Part shown: one piece after another, positions 31,601 through 42,034 of the stretch
Numbering within the stretch: position 1 is the first letter of the stretch
Layout of the letters: every line of letters starts with the position of its first letter
Source: Cylindrotheca closterium
Lineage: Eukaryota; Bacillariophyta; Bacillariophyceae; Bacillariales; Bacillariaceae
Direction of reading: 5' to 3'
Length of the DNA stretch: 64,000 nucleotides
Assembly (NCBI GenBank): GCA_933822405.4
Contig: CAKOGP040001858.1
Location: 248,001-312,000 of the forward strand
Notes under the pieces: generated by a model
The model's database searches: none
What the model was told of the DNA's origin: nothing
Seen by the model: only the letters and a program-made list of their open reading frames with translations
Program-made: the position numbers and the translations under genes

Positions 31601-33558
31601 CTATGTATTGCAACCACCACCAAATCCCCCACGACAAACATTACCATCCAAGGAGGCCAATCGTGGCCGACTTTCCATGGGCAGTTCCCGACGGCACAAC
31701 AAGGAATTGTCCATTTTCTCTCTCAGACTTCGTGTACACCGGAACCCAGTGCAACATTCTGCATCGCTAAAGCAGGACTGCAAATGATCCCTACAACTTC
31801 TGGTTGGAATTTGTGAAGGCACTGAACTGGGACCGGCTGAAGGTAGTGAAGATGGCGTCGCGGTTGGAAATTGAGAAGGCATCGCAGTGGGACCGACCGA
31901 AGGCAGCGCGGTTGGCGCCGGGGTTGGTTCTTTGGTGGGTGCTTTAGTGGGCGGTGGAGTGGGTGGTGCCGTGGGAGATTTGGTGGGTGCTTTTGTAGGG
32001 GCTTTGGTGTTGCAACCGGAGGTTACCAATACATCATGAGCATCTCGTGCTCGTATCAATCCATATCCAAAATTGCGATTCGGCACTCCATCGCCCAATC
32101 GACGTGCGGTATCCCGCAAGGCTTGTCGCACCTCCTTGTTACTGCAACGAGGTGCAGCCGTCCAAATGCGGGCCGCCAGTCCTGCCACAAAAGGACTGGC
32201 CAGGGAAGTCCCACTCGACATTAATATTTCATTGGACTCTGCCTTCAGGGTTTGAATCTGTTCTCCAGGAGCTGCAATTTCAACCTGGTCATTTCGTTGC
32301 GAAAAGTCAGATCGTTGGGACAAAGCATTGAGACTAGCGACACTCATCACCGAATCGTGGGCCGCGGGATACATGTATGTCGTACCGCCGAGATTCCCAG
32401 CAGCCGCCACAATCAAAGCGCCTTGATCGTAGAGTCTTTGGTAGATGGCCTTTTCCGGCGACGTTTCAAAATCCACAGCAAACGATAAATTGATCACCAG
32501 CGGTTTGTCACCAGCTGCTTCGGCGCACCATTCTGAAGCTACATACGTGTGGAGATGGAAATTGTAGCTGATTGTGAGTGGGAATTGCCATTGCGCATTG
32601 GAGCAAACCAAAAAAAATAGAAATGTTTTATAGCACATACCTTGAAGCAAGGACGAAATGAGTGCACTCCCTTCTCCATCTGGAACCACCTTGGCAATCT
32701 TCAAACAAACATTACTTCGTCGGGGTCCCATCGGGATGACTCCCCTAATACCTTGGTCGTTTCCACCTTGTGCAATCATGATGCCCTGACAATGAAAGAG
32801 TTAAAGTGATAAGTTTGTTCACGCTTGTATGATATGAAACTGAACATGCGGCCAGCGAATGAGCACAATGAACTGTCGCCTGACAAACCCATCTCAGTTA
32901 CAATTCGTATTGTACTTACCGCAACTTGGGTTCCATGATCGGTTCCTCGAGGATTGAACCATTCTTGTCCCTCTGCATTACCAAAGGTTTTGCCTTCCAC
33001 ATAGCCATCGCCTCTGGAATACGGAATATCCGCATTGTTGAGAAAGACACCAGAATCGATCACACAAAGGTAGACTCCGCACTCTTGATCCCAGTCGGGA
33101 TCTGGATTAATCGTTCTATGAGCTTGAGTCAATTCTATGCCGTAGCTCCTAAATTCAAGCAGCTGGCGCTGTGCTTCTTTGTCTAAGATGGTGCTATTAA
33201 CAGGATTGGAAGCACCACCAACACCGCCAGCAGCCGCAACAGGAACCAAAATATCTTCTTCCACATAACTGAATTGTTTGGAATCTCGTCTCATCTCCTC
33301 CAGTTCCGCACGAGTGACTTGCATGGCTAAGGCTTCAGTCTGTTTGAATTCATAGTTGACATTGGCCTGCGGTTTGCCCGTTCTGGGCCGCATGCGTTGT
33401 CTACGAACGTATTCCTTTTCTTGATCACGGTCATGGAATCCCACCAACACTCGCACATATTCTTCTTCATCAGTTTCTTCGTCAGCTGCTTGAATGAGCT
33501 CACTGGCAAAGCCTAGCAAGAGCAACATTTGCATTAATATTATGTGCCGTATTATCAT
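31601..33558 (-). CDS. Secreted subtilisin-like protease (S8) with long Pro-Thr linker (S8 copy 6)
   Basis: Three exons on the minus strand, 33558-32920, 32785-32641 and 32538-31601; introns of 134 nt (phase 0) and 102 nt (phase 1). 573 residues. Signal peptide IILMQMLLLLGFASELIQA; propeptide EEYVRVLVGFHD to YVEEDILV. Triad Asp168 (CVIDSG), His208 (DHGTQVAG), Ser373 (GTSLASPFVAG); oxyanion Asn in AAAGNLG. The linker is the longest among the Cys-domain copies: several APTK and PTPPPT units, then PSxxPS units (PSSLPSAGPSSVPSQ). The Cys domain is C-x6-C-x5-CC-x4-C-x13-C, ending CRGGFGGGC plus two residues. The upstream region shares a 36-bp conserved block with S8 copy 7. Confidence 0.92.
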
Positions 33559-33683
33559 GTTTGTACTTTGTATGTGAGTATGAGGACAAATGGAATACTT
33601 GAAGCAGGTGAAGCGATAACGGCAATAAAATGATTCAATGACAATCTCGATCTCTCCTCGTTATCCACCATACAAAATCCTAA

Positions 33684-33719
33684 TTTTCGTTCCACTTTCC
33701 AATTTTCGGAGGTGCGTAT
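33684..33719 (-). promoter_or_regulatory. Conserved upstream block shared with S8 copy 7
   Basis: TTTTCGTTCCACTTTCC followed by ATTTTCGGAGGTGCGTAT on the plus strand lies 126 bp before the S8 copy 6 start codon. The same block with four mismatches lies at 36324-36359, 102 bp before S8 copy 7. Surrounding sequence is much less conserved, apart from a CTCGGTAGTTTAC element about 40-60 bp further out in both. Confidence 0.55.
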
Positions 33720-34183
33720 CATTTTGCGTTATTAGCGGTATATATATGAACGTTCATGCTCGGTAGTTTACTTACGGCGAATCGTGCGAAAACAAATGTC
33801 TGTCCAATGTCGTCGTGGGCGATATGCATGCGCGCGGGTGACCGTTATTGCATGTCCGCGTAAATAAAAGATATGATGAGAGGAATGAATGCTTCGACTA
33901 ATACCTTTATCATTGCTAAGTATACAGTATTTGAAAGTACCGATTCCAAGGCAAGAAGTGGTGCGAGGTTCCGTTGATGGATGGAATAGGCAGAGTAGGA
34001 TATAGACTTCGTCAGACAATATTCTAGATATCACCACATCCGTGGCATAATGATTGCAATGGTCAATAAATTCAGCAATTTGAATTGAGTTGCTTCTACC
34101 GGTACTGGCAAATTCTACACACCTTCCGACCTTAAAATTAGTGTATATGAGTTCGTCAAAAAGAAAAATCACTAGTGAAATCA
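33720..34183. other. Intergenic region between S8 copies 6 and 7
   Basis: Holds the CTCGGTAGTTTAC element near 33758 and the 3' flank of S8 copy 7. The minus-strand frame at 33768-34283 overlaps the end of copy 7 in another frame and has no domain; I do not count it as a gene. Confidence 0.5.
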
Positions 34184-36222
34184 TCACCATTCTCCGAATA
34201 TCCAAGATATCCAAGATACCGTCGATTGACGTTCTGGAGTTTGCATCTGCGACGTTCGCACATCTGATGATCTTGACGACCAAATGATTTGACCATCACT
34301 GCGTCGGGCAATCATCATTCCGTCTCGGTTTGGTGTGAGTACAAGATTGTAATTGTCAATTGGAGATTGGCTGTTGCTAGCCCATTCTACCTTGGGTCTG
34401 TCGTTGTTGATTTCCGAATAGGTCACCAAATTGCCGTCGCCTTGCAAGACTGACCAGTATCTCTTGTTCGACGGAATGTGAACAATCCCACTGCTCCAAT
34501 AAATTTGGTTGTTTTGATCGAAGAGAACAAGATTTCCATCAGACTGTTGTTGGAGATAAATGTCCTTATTGTCAGGATTTCTGACGATACGATTGTCTTG
34601 ATTTATTCTTTCATCTTCTCTCAAGAAAGTATTCGCTCCCCAGTCAATGGTGGGCGCTGGAGTGGGTGGTTGTGTGGGAGCTTTCGTAGGTGGTTCGGGG
34701 TTGCAACCGGACGCAACCAGCATATCGTGGGCATCCCGTGCTCGTATCAATCCGTATCCAAAATTGCGATTCGGCACCCCATCGCCCAATCGACGTGCGG
34801 TATCCCGCAGTGCTTGTCGCACCTCCTTGTTACTGCAACGAGGTACTGCCGTCCAAATGCGTGCCGCAAGTCCGGCCACAAAGGGACTGGCCAAGGAAGT
34901 TCCTTGAGACACCATTATTTCATTGGACTCTGCCTTTAGGGTTTGAATCTGTTCTCCAGGAGCTGCAATTTCCACCTTGTCGTTTCGTTGCGAAAATCTG
35001 GAATGCTCGGACCTTGCATTGATACTGGCCACACTAATTACCGAATCATGAGCCGCTGGATACATGTAGTCAGTACCGCCGCGATTCCCAGCAGCCGCCA
35101 CGATCAAAGCGCCTTGGTCGTAGAGTCTTTGGTAAATGGCCTTTTCCGTCGACATTTCAATTTCGACACCAAATGATAGATTGATTACTACCGGTTTGTC
35201 GCCAGCTTCTTCGGCACACCATTCAGAAGCTACATATGTGTGTAGATGGATGTTAGAGTTGACACAAAACCAAAGCAGCCGGGATAAAAGGATACCCTTC
35301 TAAAACATACCTTGTAGCAAGGCAGACACGGATGAAACGCCTTCCCCATCCGAAACCACCTTTGCAACACGCAAACACACATTGCTTCGCTTGGGTCCCA
35401 TAGGAATGACTCCACTAATACCTCTATTGTTGCCACCTTGGGCAATCATGACTCCCTGAAAGAAGACAAGTGATTGAAACAAAGGTGATCATGAGTTTCA
35501 CCCAAGGTTACATGATATCCTAACAATATGCAGCAAGCAAATGAACAACTCCCAAGAAGAATTCGGCTTGAGGACCTTACCGCAACTTGGGTACCGTGAT
35601 CCGTTCCTTTGGGATTAAACCATTCTTGCCCCTCTGCACTACCAAAGGTTTTACCATCCACATAACCGTCTCCTCTAGAATATGGAATGTCCAAATTGTC
35701 GATGAAAACTCCAGAATCAATTACACAGAGGTACACTCCGCACTCTTGATCCCAATTCGGATCTGGATTGATCGTCCGATGGGCTTGCGTCAATTCAATA
35801 CCATAACTTTTGAATTCGAGTAGCTGGCGCTGCATTCTTTCATCCCAAGTATTGGTGGCATTGGCGGAATTGGAAGACCCAGCAGCAGCTGCAACAGGAA
35901 CCAAAATATCTTCTTCCACATAACTGAATTGTTTGGAGTCTCGTCTCATCTCCTCCAATTCCGCACGAGTGACTTGCATGGCCAAGGCTTCAGTCTGTTT
36001 GAATTCGTAGTTGATCTTGGACTGAGGTTTACCCGTTCTGGGCCGCATGCGTTGTCTACGAACGTATTCCTTTTCTTGATCACGGTCATGGAATCCCACC
36101 AAAACTCGGACATAGTCATCATCTTCTCGTTGTTCTGATTCTTCTTCCGCTGCTTGAATCAATGGACTGACAAGGCTCAGTATGAGTAGGACTCGGAGTA
36201 GTAGAATCTTCCGTAATACCAT
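34184..36222 (-). CDS. Secreted subtilisin-like protease (S8) fused to a bulb-type lectin domain (S8 copy 7)
   Basis: Three exons, 36222-35581, 35455-35311 and 35229-34184; introns of 125 nt (phase 0) and 81 nt (phase 1). 610 residues. Signal peptide ILLLRVLLILSLVSPLIQA; propeptide YVRVLVGFHD to YVEEDILV. Triad Asp169 (CVIDSG), His209 (DHGTQVAG), Ser374 (GTSLASPFVAG). After a very short PTKAPTQPPTPAPT linker, the Cys domain of the paralogues is absent. In its place is about 130 residues of B-lectin type: GANTFL, LQQQSDGNLVLFDQ, YWSSG, VLQGDGNLVTYSE and IIWSS. The QxDGNLV pattern corresponds to the mannose-binding motif QxDxNxVxY of monocot-type lectins, here with two near matches and a third decayed one. 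The lectin should direct the protease to glycans, for example mannose-rich wall polymers; this is inference. Confidence 0.92.
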
Positions 36223-36323
36223 GTTTGTATGTGAGTCAGAGATGATGACAAACGAAATATATTAAAATATGTCTGTTTGGTGAAGCAATAATGGCAATAA
36301 AAGGATTGTCCTGCACCGACAAT

Positions 36324-36359
36324 TTTTCGTTCCACTTTCCACTTTTTGGAGGCGCATAT
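36324..36359 (-). promoter_or_regulatory. Conserved upstream block shared with S8 copy 6
   Basis: Second copy of the 36-bp block described at 33684-33719, 102 bp upstream of the S8 copy 7 start codon; 32 of 36 positions agree. A CTCGGTAGTTTAC element follows near 36397. Confidence 0.55.
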
Positions 36360-36826
36360 ATGTTTCATGTTGGGTTGGCGGTGAATGGTCATTCTACTCG
36401 GTAGTTTACATAGGGCGGGTCGTGCGAAAAAAGATTTTGTCCGCAATAAAAAATGAGAGGGTGCGTCACACGGTAAAAAATATACCTTGACGCTGGCCGC
36501 GTTTTACGAAGGTAGTACCGGGAGCTGAAACAGTTTCTCCCAATCACACCAGATGCATGATGACCGAAACAATAATCCGTCGGATTGTCCAAAAATGTTT
36601 CAGATTGTCCAAAAATATTTCCGATTATCCAAATATGTGTCAGATTGTCCAAAATGGGTCCGATATCAAAAACATTCGCTTCGGATTTTGTTCAATTGTC
36701 CAAAATTCGGAACAAACTGGTACAGTAGTTGCCAGGCAGGTACCAGGTACGCTACGTGTATACCGGTACAGTAGTCCAAAAGGAAAGAAGACAGTAGTAC
36801 TGTATACCCATTATTTTTATAATAAG
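36360..36826. other. Divergent promoter region with short repeats
   Basis: Between S8 copy 7 and the cytochrome b561 gene. Contains four imperfect copies of a TCAGATTGTCCAAAA motif at about 36583-36655, possibly a repeated regulatory element. No gene seen. Confidence 0.5.
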
Positions 36827-38079
36827 ATGGAAGACGAATCCTCCACCATCTCCGAACAAGCTGCTCTGGTTCCTCAACAAGACGTTCATCCGTCCGATCA
36901 TCATCAAGCATCGTCAGAAGCACCCTTACTGAATAATAATAACAATAATAATAATAATAATGCCGAAGACATGGCGGAAGCAGGGCTTTCTACTATAAGC
37001 ACAGCAGCAGCAGCAGCAACAACACCACCACCAGTAACAACACCAAGGAGCCTCGAGATGGACGAATGGAATCGTACAATTCAAAGTTTGCAGCGGGCTT
37101 CTTTGATTGCGGCTCATGCATTGATCATTGTGCTGTTGGTATTAATGGCGAAATGGGTGTCGCAGTTGGGCGGTTTGCCATCCTCCTTGAGAGAAACTGG
37201 AAACGCCAAGCTGGTCTTCAATTGGCATCCTCTACTTATGATTCTGGCCTTTTGTTTCATGACAATTTCCTCCTTGAGCTTTCGATACCATCGCTACTTT
37301 GGTCATTATTATTGGCATCAGCAACAACAACAGCAACAACGGACGACCGTCAAGCTGTTGCATGGAATCGGATGGGCAGTAGCTACAGTCTGCATGACAG
37401 TCGGTCTCGTGGCGGTGTTCTTCTCACACAATGATCGAGCCAGTGGATTCATTGCCAACTTGTACAGTTTGCACAGTTGGGTTGGAATTGCCGTACTGTT
37501 ACTCTATCTAGTACAATTCTTGGTGGGAGTCGGAACCTTTACGCCATTACTACTGAGTGGTGGTATTTTTGGTAATGCTACTATTTCTGCGGCAAGCAAG
37601 GCCAAGATTCTACAGATCCATGCTTTCTTTGGTCCCATTTTGTACATTTCCATGATGCTGACGATCTTATTGGGGATTCAAGAAAAGGAAGGATTCATTG
37701 GATGCGGGTACAAGGTTGTGGACAATAAACCGGATATGGTTCCCTTTCAACACTTTTCAAAAATTCCAGCAGTTTGCAAACAAAGCCATGCGGTAAGTTC
37801 ACATCTCACCTCCATCACTGTCGTCACTTCAATATGGTATACTATACATGTATGGTACTTTATATACATATGGTACTTTATACATATGATTGTATTGATT
37901 GTGTTGATATACGAAGGAAAACTATGTACTATCATGCATGGAAGTCTCTCACTGGAATCCTTTGTCCACCCCCTTTCTGATGATTGTAGGTTGGATTTTG
38001 CATTCTGGCCATGGGTCTTTGTACCATGTTCACTTTGCACCAAATGGATAAACCCAAATATCGGCAGCATGCTGAATGA
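36827..38079 (+). CDS. Cytochrome b561-type transmembrane electron carrier
   Basis: Two exons, 36827-37792 and 37990-38079; the 197-nt GT-AG intron is phase 0. 351 residues. The splice matters: it adds the sixth membrane helix (GFCILAMGLCTMFTLHQM) in place of the frame that reads on through the intron. The N-terminal 75 residues are cytosolic, with Asn and Ala repeats. Six hydrophobic segments follow, with four His in the family positions: His134 (NWHP), His179 (LLHG), His216 (LHSW) and His265 (IHAF), which would bind two hemes. Cytochromes b561 move electrons across membranes, classically from cytosolic ascorbate to an outside or vesicular acceptor such as ferric iron. No DOMON domain is present. 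A role in iron reduction or ascorbate regeneration is inferred. Confidence 0.9.
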
Positions 38080-38184
38080 TATGTCTGAAAATAAATGATA
38101 TCCCTGAAAACTCACGTCCACACTGATATAATACACTATTGCAAATACAAATTGTACATTACATCCATTTACTTTTAATATTAT

Positions 38185-38931
38185 TTAATTGTTGCCCCCA
38201 TTATTATTATTTCCACCGCCGGCATCCTGCTGCTGCTGTTGATTGGTAGCATTGTTCCATGTTTGTCCAGTCGAAAGGGACCAAGGATTGTTGCTATCCA
38301 ATTGATCTAATCCTAGATCATTCCATCCTTCTTCTCGGCGTCTTCGTTCCGCGGCTAAATATTATTGTACAATATAAAGTGTGAACAAATAAAATATATT
38401 AGGGATCATGAAAAGAGCATATATGCACACCATTGGAGGGTGAACAGAAAGAAGGAACGTGAGATGATGTGATGATTGATGATAAGATAATAAATGGTAG
38501 TGCTGGCTGTGTCATGAAAGCGCCATTTGAATTTGAATTTGAATTCGAGTTCATCCAATCCAATCCAATCCAACCCTATCCAGCCCCATACAGTATTTAC
38601 AACTGCACAAGAGGGAATCACTTGATCATGTCCATTCAACATCAAATGAAAAACACTTACCACTATTGGCGGCAGATGCGGAATTTCCAGTCGGAGAAAC
38701 AACAATGGCATCCGCATCCAACTCTCCTTCTTCCAAGAGAGGAGCAACAGCTGCTTCATGCTTTCCCACATCCACCTCATCATCACTAAGCTTGTCAGCT
38801 GCCCAATCATCGTCGACAATTTCCAATACGGGAGGACGCGAGCCTCCTTCGCCAAGGTTGCTTTTGGAGCAAGTGGAAAAGGGTCGACGATGGCGAGTGA
38901 CTGCCACGTAATTACTGTCGGAATAGGGCAT
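38185..38931 (-). CDS. Small acidic protein of unknown function
   Basis: Two exons, 38931-38661 and 38354-38185, joined in phase 1 across a 306-nt GT-AG intron; 146 residues. The N-terminus has a basic stretch (AVTRHRRPFS), the middle is acidic (LEIVDDDWAADKLSDDEVD), and the C-terminal exon starts AAERRRREEGWNDLGLDQLD and ends in Gln, Gly and Asn runs. No signal peptide or membrane segment. I recognise no family. Support for the gene comes from good splice signals, frame closure and the loss of coding character in the intron, which holds (TTTGAA)n and (CCAAT)n repeats. Probably nuclear or cytosolic. It converges on the cytochrome b561 gene, with only 105 bp between the stop codons. Confidence 0.65.
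38525..38575 (+). repeat. (TTTGAA)n and (CCAAT)n repeats inside an intron
   Basis: Three to four hexamer units followed by about four CCAAT pentamers, within the intron of the small acidic protein gene. Confidence 0.8.
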
Positions 38932-39995
38932 TGTTTTTTTTTAAAAGGATCAAAGGAAGTGCAAACCGGTGTATGTATTATCATATATACAGTATACTGT
39001 ATAGCAATCGAACAGCGTGTCAATATACCGGTACAATAGTATATAGCTCCTCGACTCACTCGCATATATTGAATAATATTTTTGTCATCTCATATTATTG
39101 GGGAGCTGAAGCGCCCCCTCCCCCCAATGAACTAATTCCCAAACTATACAGTACAACTTGTTTTTTTCTGTTTTGGGAGACATATTCTCGTGGCAACCCC
39201 CAACAAATATAACTCGCACTCCCTTCCCTAACGCAACCCTGGACAGACGTAGTCGCGTTTTTATGGTCCCGGTACCTGCCTCCGGTACCTGGTACTCCTC
39301 ATATATGCCTCCTTGTACTCCATTTTTCAGAACGGCGTTTCTATCCATGGGACCACTGCCAGCCATCGGGTCCTTCTGCTTGTATTTTAAATAATGTCCT
39401 GCTGCTGTATTCTTTAGTCGCCTTTTCCTAGATCTTCTATGCTTTTGTCAACGCAATCAATCTTGGTCTCAACCTTCCGTTGTTCGCATCAGGCATAAAT
39501 CTCAAATCCAGGAATCTTACCATCCCTGACTCATTGGTCGATCAGAATGTCTTCCGCAGGAAATCAGCTGCTACCATGGTTCGAAGCATACTTGACGATA
39601 ATATTAAAATGAATGTCTGTTTTCAGTTTATCCATGAGCTATACATAAAGAAGGAACATGCTCGAAGACTGACTCGCAATAATTTCCAATGGCAAAGGGT
39701 TTGTTTGATTCCCGAACTGTTATATCAAAAACACGCAGAGGGCAGAGCAGAGATCAAAAGTTCCCTGATCCAGGGGAAGACGGGATGACAAGCTATCCAA
39801 TCTCAAAAAGCTATGCAGTTTTCGAATTCCTCCCTGTCTGCTGTGTTCATCGTACAAGCTGTGTAGCAACAGGTACCTATCTGGTACAGGTACTGTACAT
39901 CCAATGTCACGCAACATCATTTGGTGTTCGGCTGTCTCACTAATTCTATCGTTTCACAAATTTGAAGTTACCACAAACAATTTCGAAATTGAACA
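38932..39995. other. Intergenic region before VWD copy 4
   Basis: About 1.1 kb. Frames at 39480-39788 and 39689-39943 lack domains, and I do not support them. Several CCGGTACC/GGTACC palindromes occur near 39270-39300. Confidence 0.5.
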
Positions 39996-41379
39996 ATGAA
40001 ATTTTCTTCGAAAGTCGTTTTGGCAATCCTTGTCACTTGTGTCTCACACGCCTATGGTTATGTCGTGGTTCCAAATACTGAGTATCTTGGAGAGGGCTTC
40101 TGCAAGGCTACGAATGGAGGTACACATGACTTTTCCGTGGCTTATGGCGGACAAACCGCACTTTCCTGCGATGAAATTTGCCGAAGCTACAACGATCAAG
40201 GTGGCTTGAGAGGATTTGAGTTCAACGAGCAAGGTGGCCAATGCGTTTGTCGTTACGACGATGGCACATCTCCAAAAGACTACCTGGGAAGCTGTCCACC
40301 TGCGTTCAGCACCTGCGATACAACTAACGAGGGTAGCGGTCCTTTGGTTGCACGTGGTGCTCCTTTATCTGGAGATGATCCTGATGATTTTGATTGGGAG
40401 TGCTACCAATATGAAATGTTCCCTGCTCCTTTAGTTGTGGCTGATAAGACCCCACAGCCCCCAACAACGATCCCAGATGACTTCCCAGCCCCAGAGGTCA
40501 CTGGTGACCCTCACTGTAAGTATTTTCCTCGTTTATTGAATTCAGCGATACCAGAATGATCGGACTCACTTTCGCATTTACAATCCATATAATCTTCGAT
40601 CAATTAACAATTTCATTGCATCATCAGTCCGCACCTTCAAGAACGAGCACTTTGAGTTCCACGGACAGTGCGATCTTGTCATGACCAAGGTCCAGAACTT
40701 TGCCAACAAGGAAGGCATCGACCTCGAGATCCAGCTTCGTACGAGCATTGTTCGTTACTGGAGTTACGTCAAGACGGCCGCCATTCGCATCGGCACTGAC
40801 ATCCTCGAAGTCGAAGGATCGGCTGCCAAAGAAGACGGCATCGACAAGCGTCACTACCACATCAACTTTGAGCACCTTGGACCTTTGACTCACCTTGGCG
40901 GCTACCCAGTCACCATTAGCCCTCGCAACAACAAGTACACCATTGACCTTGACAAAGATTACCCTGGTCTAAAGATCGAGATTAAGACCTTCAAGGAGTT
41001 TGTGGGTGTCAAGATCATTGGTGCCACCGAAGAGTCCTTTGGAAATGCCATCGGTATCATGGGCGATTTCAAGACTGGCAATACCTATGGCCGTGATGGA
41101 AGTACCGTCTTGCACGATTTCAACGAGCTTGGCCTCGAGTGGCAAGTCTTGCCATCCGATGGCAAGTTGTTCCATGAGATCGCCAAACCTCAGTTTCCAG
41201 AGTTGTGCTACCTTCCGGAAGATCCCCGCGGCGAACGTGCTCGTCGCTTGGCCGAGTCGGATATCACCGAAGAAGCTGCCGAAGCTGCTTGCGCCAGCCT
41301 CAAGGATGACTTCGATCGCAAGGGATGCGTCTATGATATCTTGGCCACTCAAGATTTGGATATGGTCGGGGCCTACTAA
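39996..41379 (+). CDS. Secreted Cys-rich + von Willebrand D domain protein (VWD copy 4)
   Basis: Two exons, 39996-40515 and 40628-41379; 112-nt GT-AG intron in phase 1; 423 residues. Signal peptide VVLAILVTCVSHAYG; one Cys-rich module (GGQTALSCDEICRSYNDQ, CVCRYDDGTSPKDYLG); then a longer Pro-rich spacer than in copies 1 and 3 (TPQPPTTIPDDFPAPEVT) before GDPHF. The VWD exon is 752 nt. Its last 190 coding bases and 107 bases of flank are identical to VWD copy 1, whereas earlier it has private changes such as GIMGDFKTG where the others read GITGDFNTG. That pattern indicates local gene conversion rather than whole-gene recency. Inferred extracellular or surface protein. Confidence 0.9.
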
Positions 41380-41486
41380 GCTTAAAATAGTTATTATCGT
41401 CATCTTACTTATCACTGCAGTTAAGATGCGAGAGATATTATATATACTCCTACAAGAAGTCGGACTGAAACGATGAATATTTGAAA
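41188..41486 (+). repeat. 299-bp tract identical to 8668-8966
   Basis: Partner of the tract at 8668-8966; covers the 3' end of the VWD coding region and 107 bp of flank. Confidence 0.9.
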
Positions 41487-42034
41487 ACGCGTGTTTCATC
41501 ATCCCAAGAACAAACTACTGGAGAGCATTATTGGTATAGATGAAAACCTGCCTTCAGTATTGAGTAGCATACCGGTAATTTTTGCATCAGTCATCAATAA
41601 TAAGAAATAGCGCACCCAACTAAAAGGATAGATATTTAAAAATGCATCGTCCAATGGAAGAAGGAATAGTGTAGTGGCATTAACTTTGCAGCCGTTGACC
41701 ATGTAACTTGTACTATGATAAAAGGGAAGCGCTGACTACCACTATCTGGCCAAAAATCTCGGTCAGTTTCAGAAGCATCGAAATTGATATGATGCTGCTC
41801 CCTTCCTCTGTCCGAATGAACCTGGCCTCTAGATGATTGCGGTTAATTGTGTTTTCGTCCGATCATCACTGATGCTAATCGTTGTCTGTTGAGCTGAAGT
41901 GTTTCTCGGCAAGCATCGGTTGTTTTGTGTCATAATAGTTGATATGCACTTGTTGTCTCGTGACCACATTCGTCCATCAGAAGGGTCAATGATCAAAACT
42001 ATGCCATTGGTTGCCATACTATAGCGGCGCGCGA
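41487..42034. other. Intergenic region between convergent genes
   Basis: 3' flanks of VWD copy 4 and of the SGNH hydrolase. A 70-codon minus-strand frame (41829-42041) lies just downstream of the hydrolase stop and is discussed among the rejected items. Confidence 0.5.

Noticed and set aside
36557..36826. In-frame upstream extension of the cytochrome b561 gene
   Set aside because: The added 90 residues come from the repeated promoter sequence; the ATG at 36827 starts a typical acidic N-terminus.
37793..38098. Reading frame continuing through the cytochrome b561 intron
   Set aside because: Translation loses membrane character there, while splicing restores the expected sixth helix.
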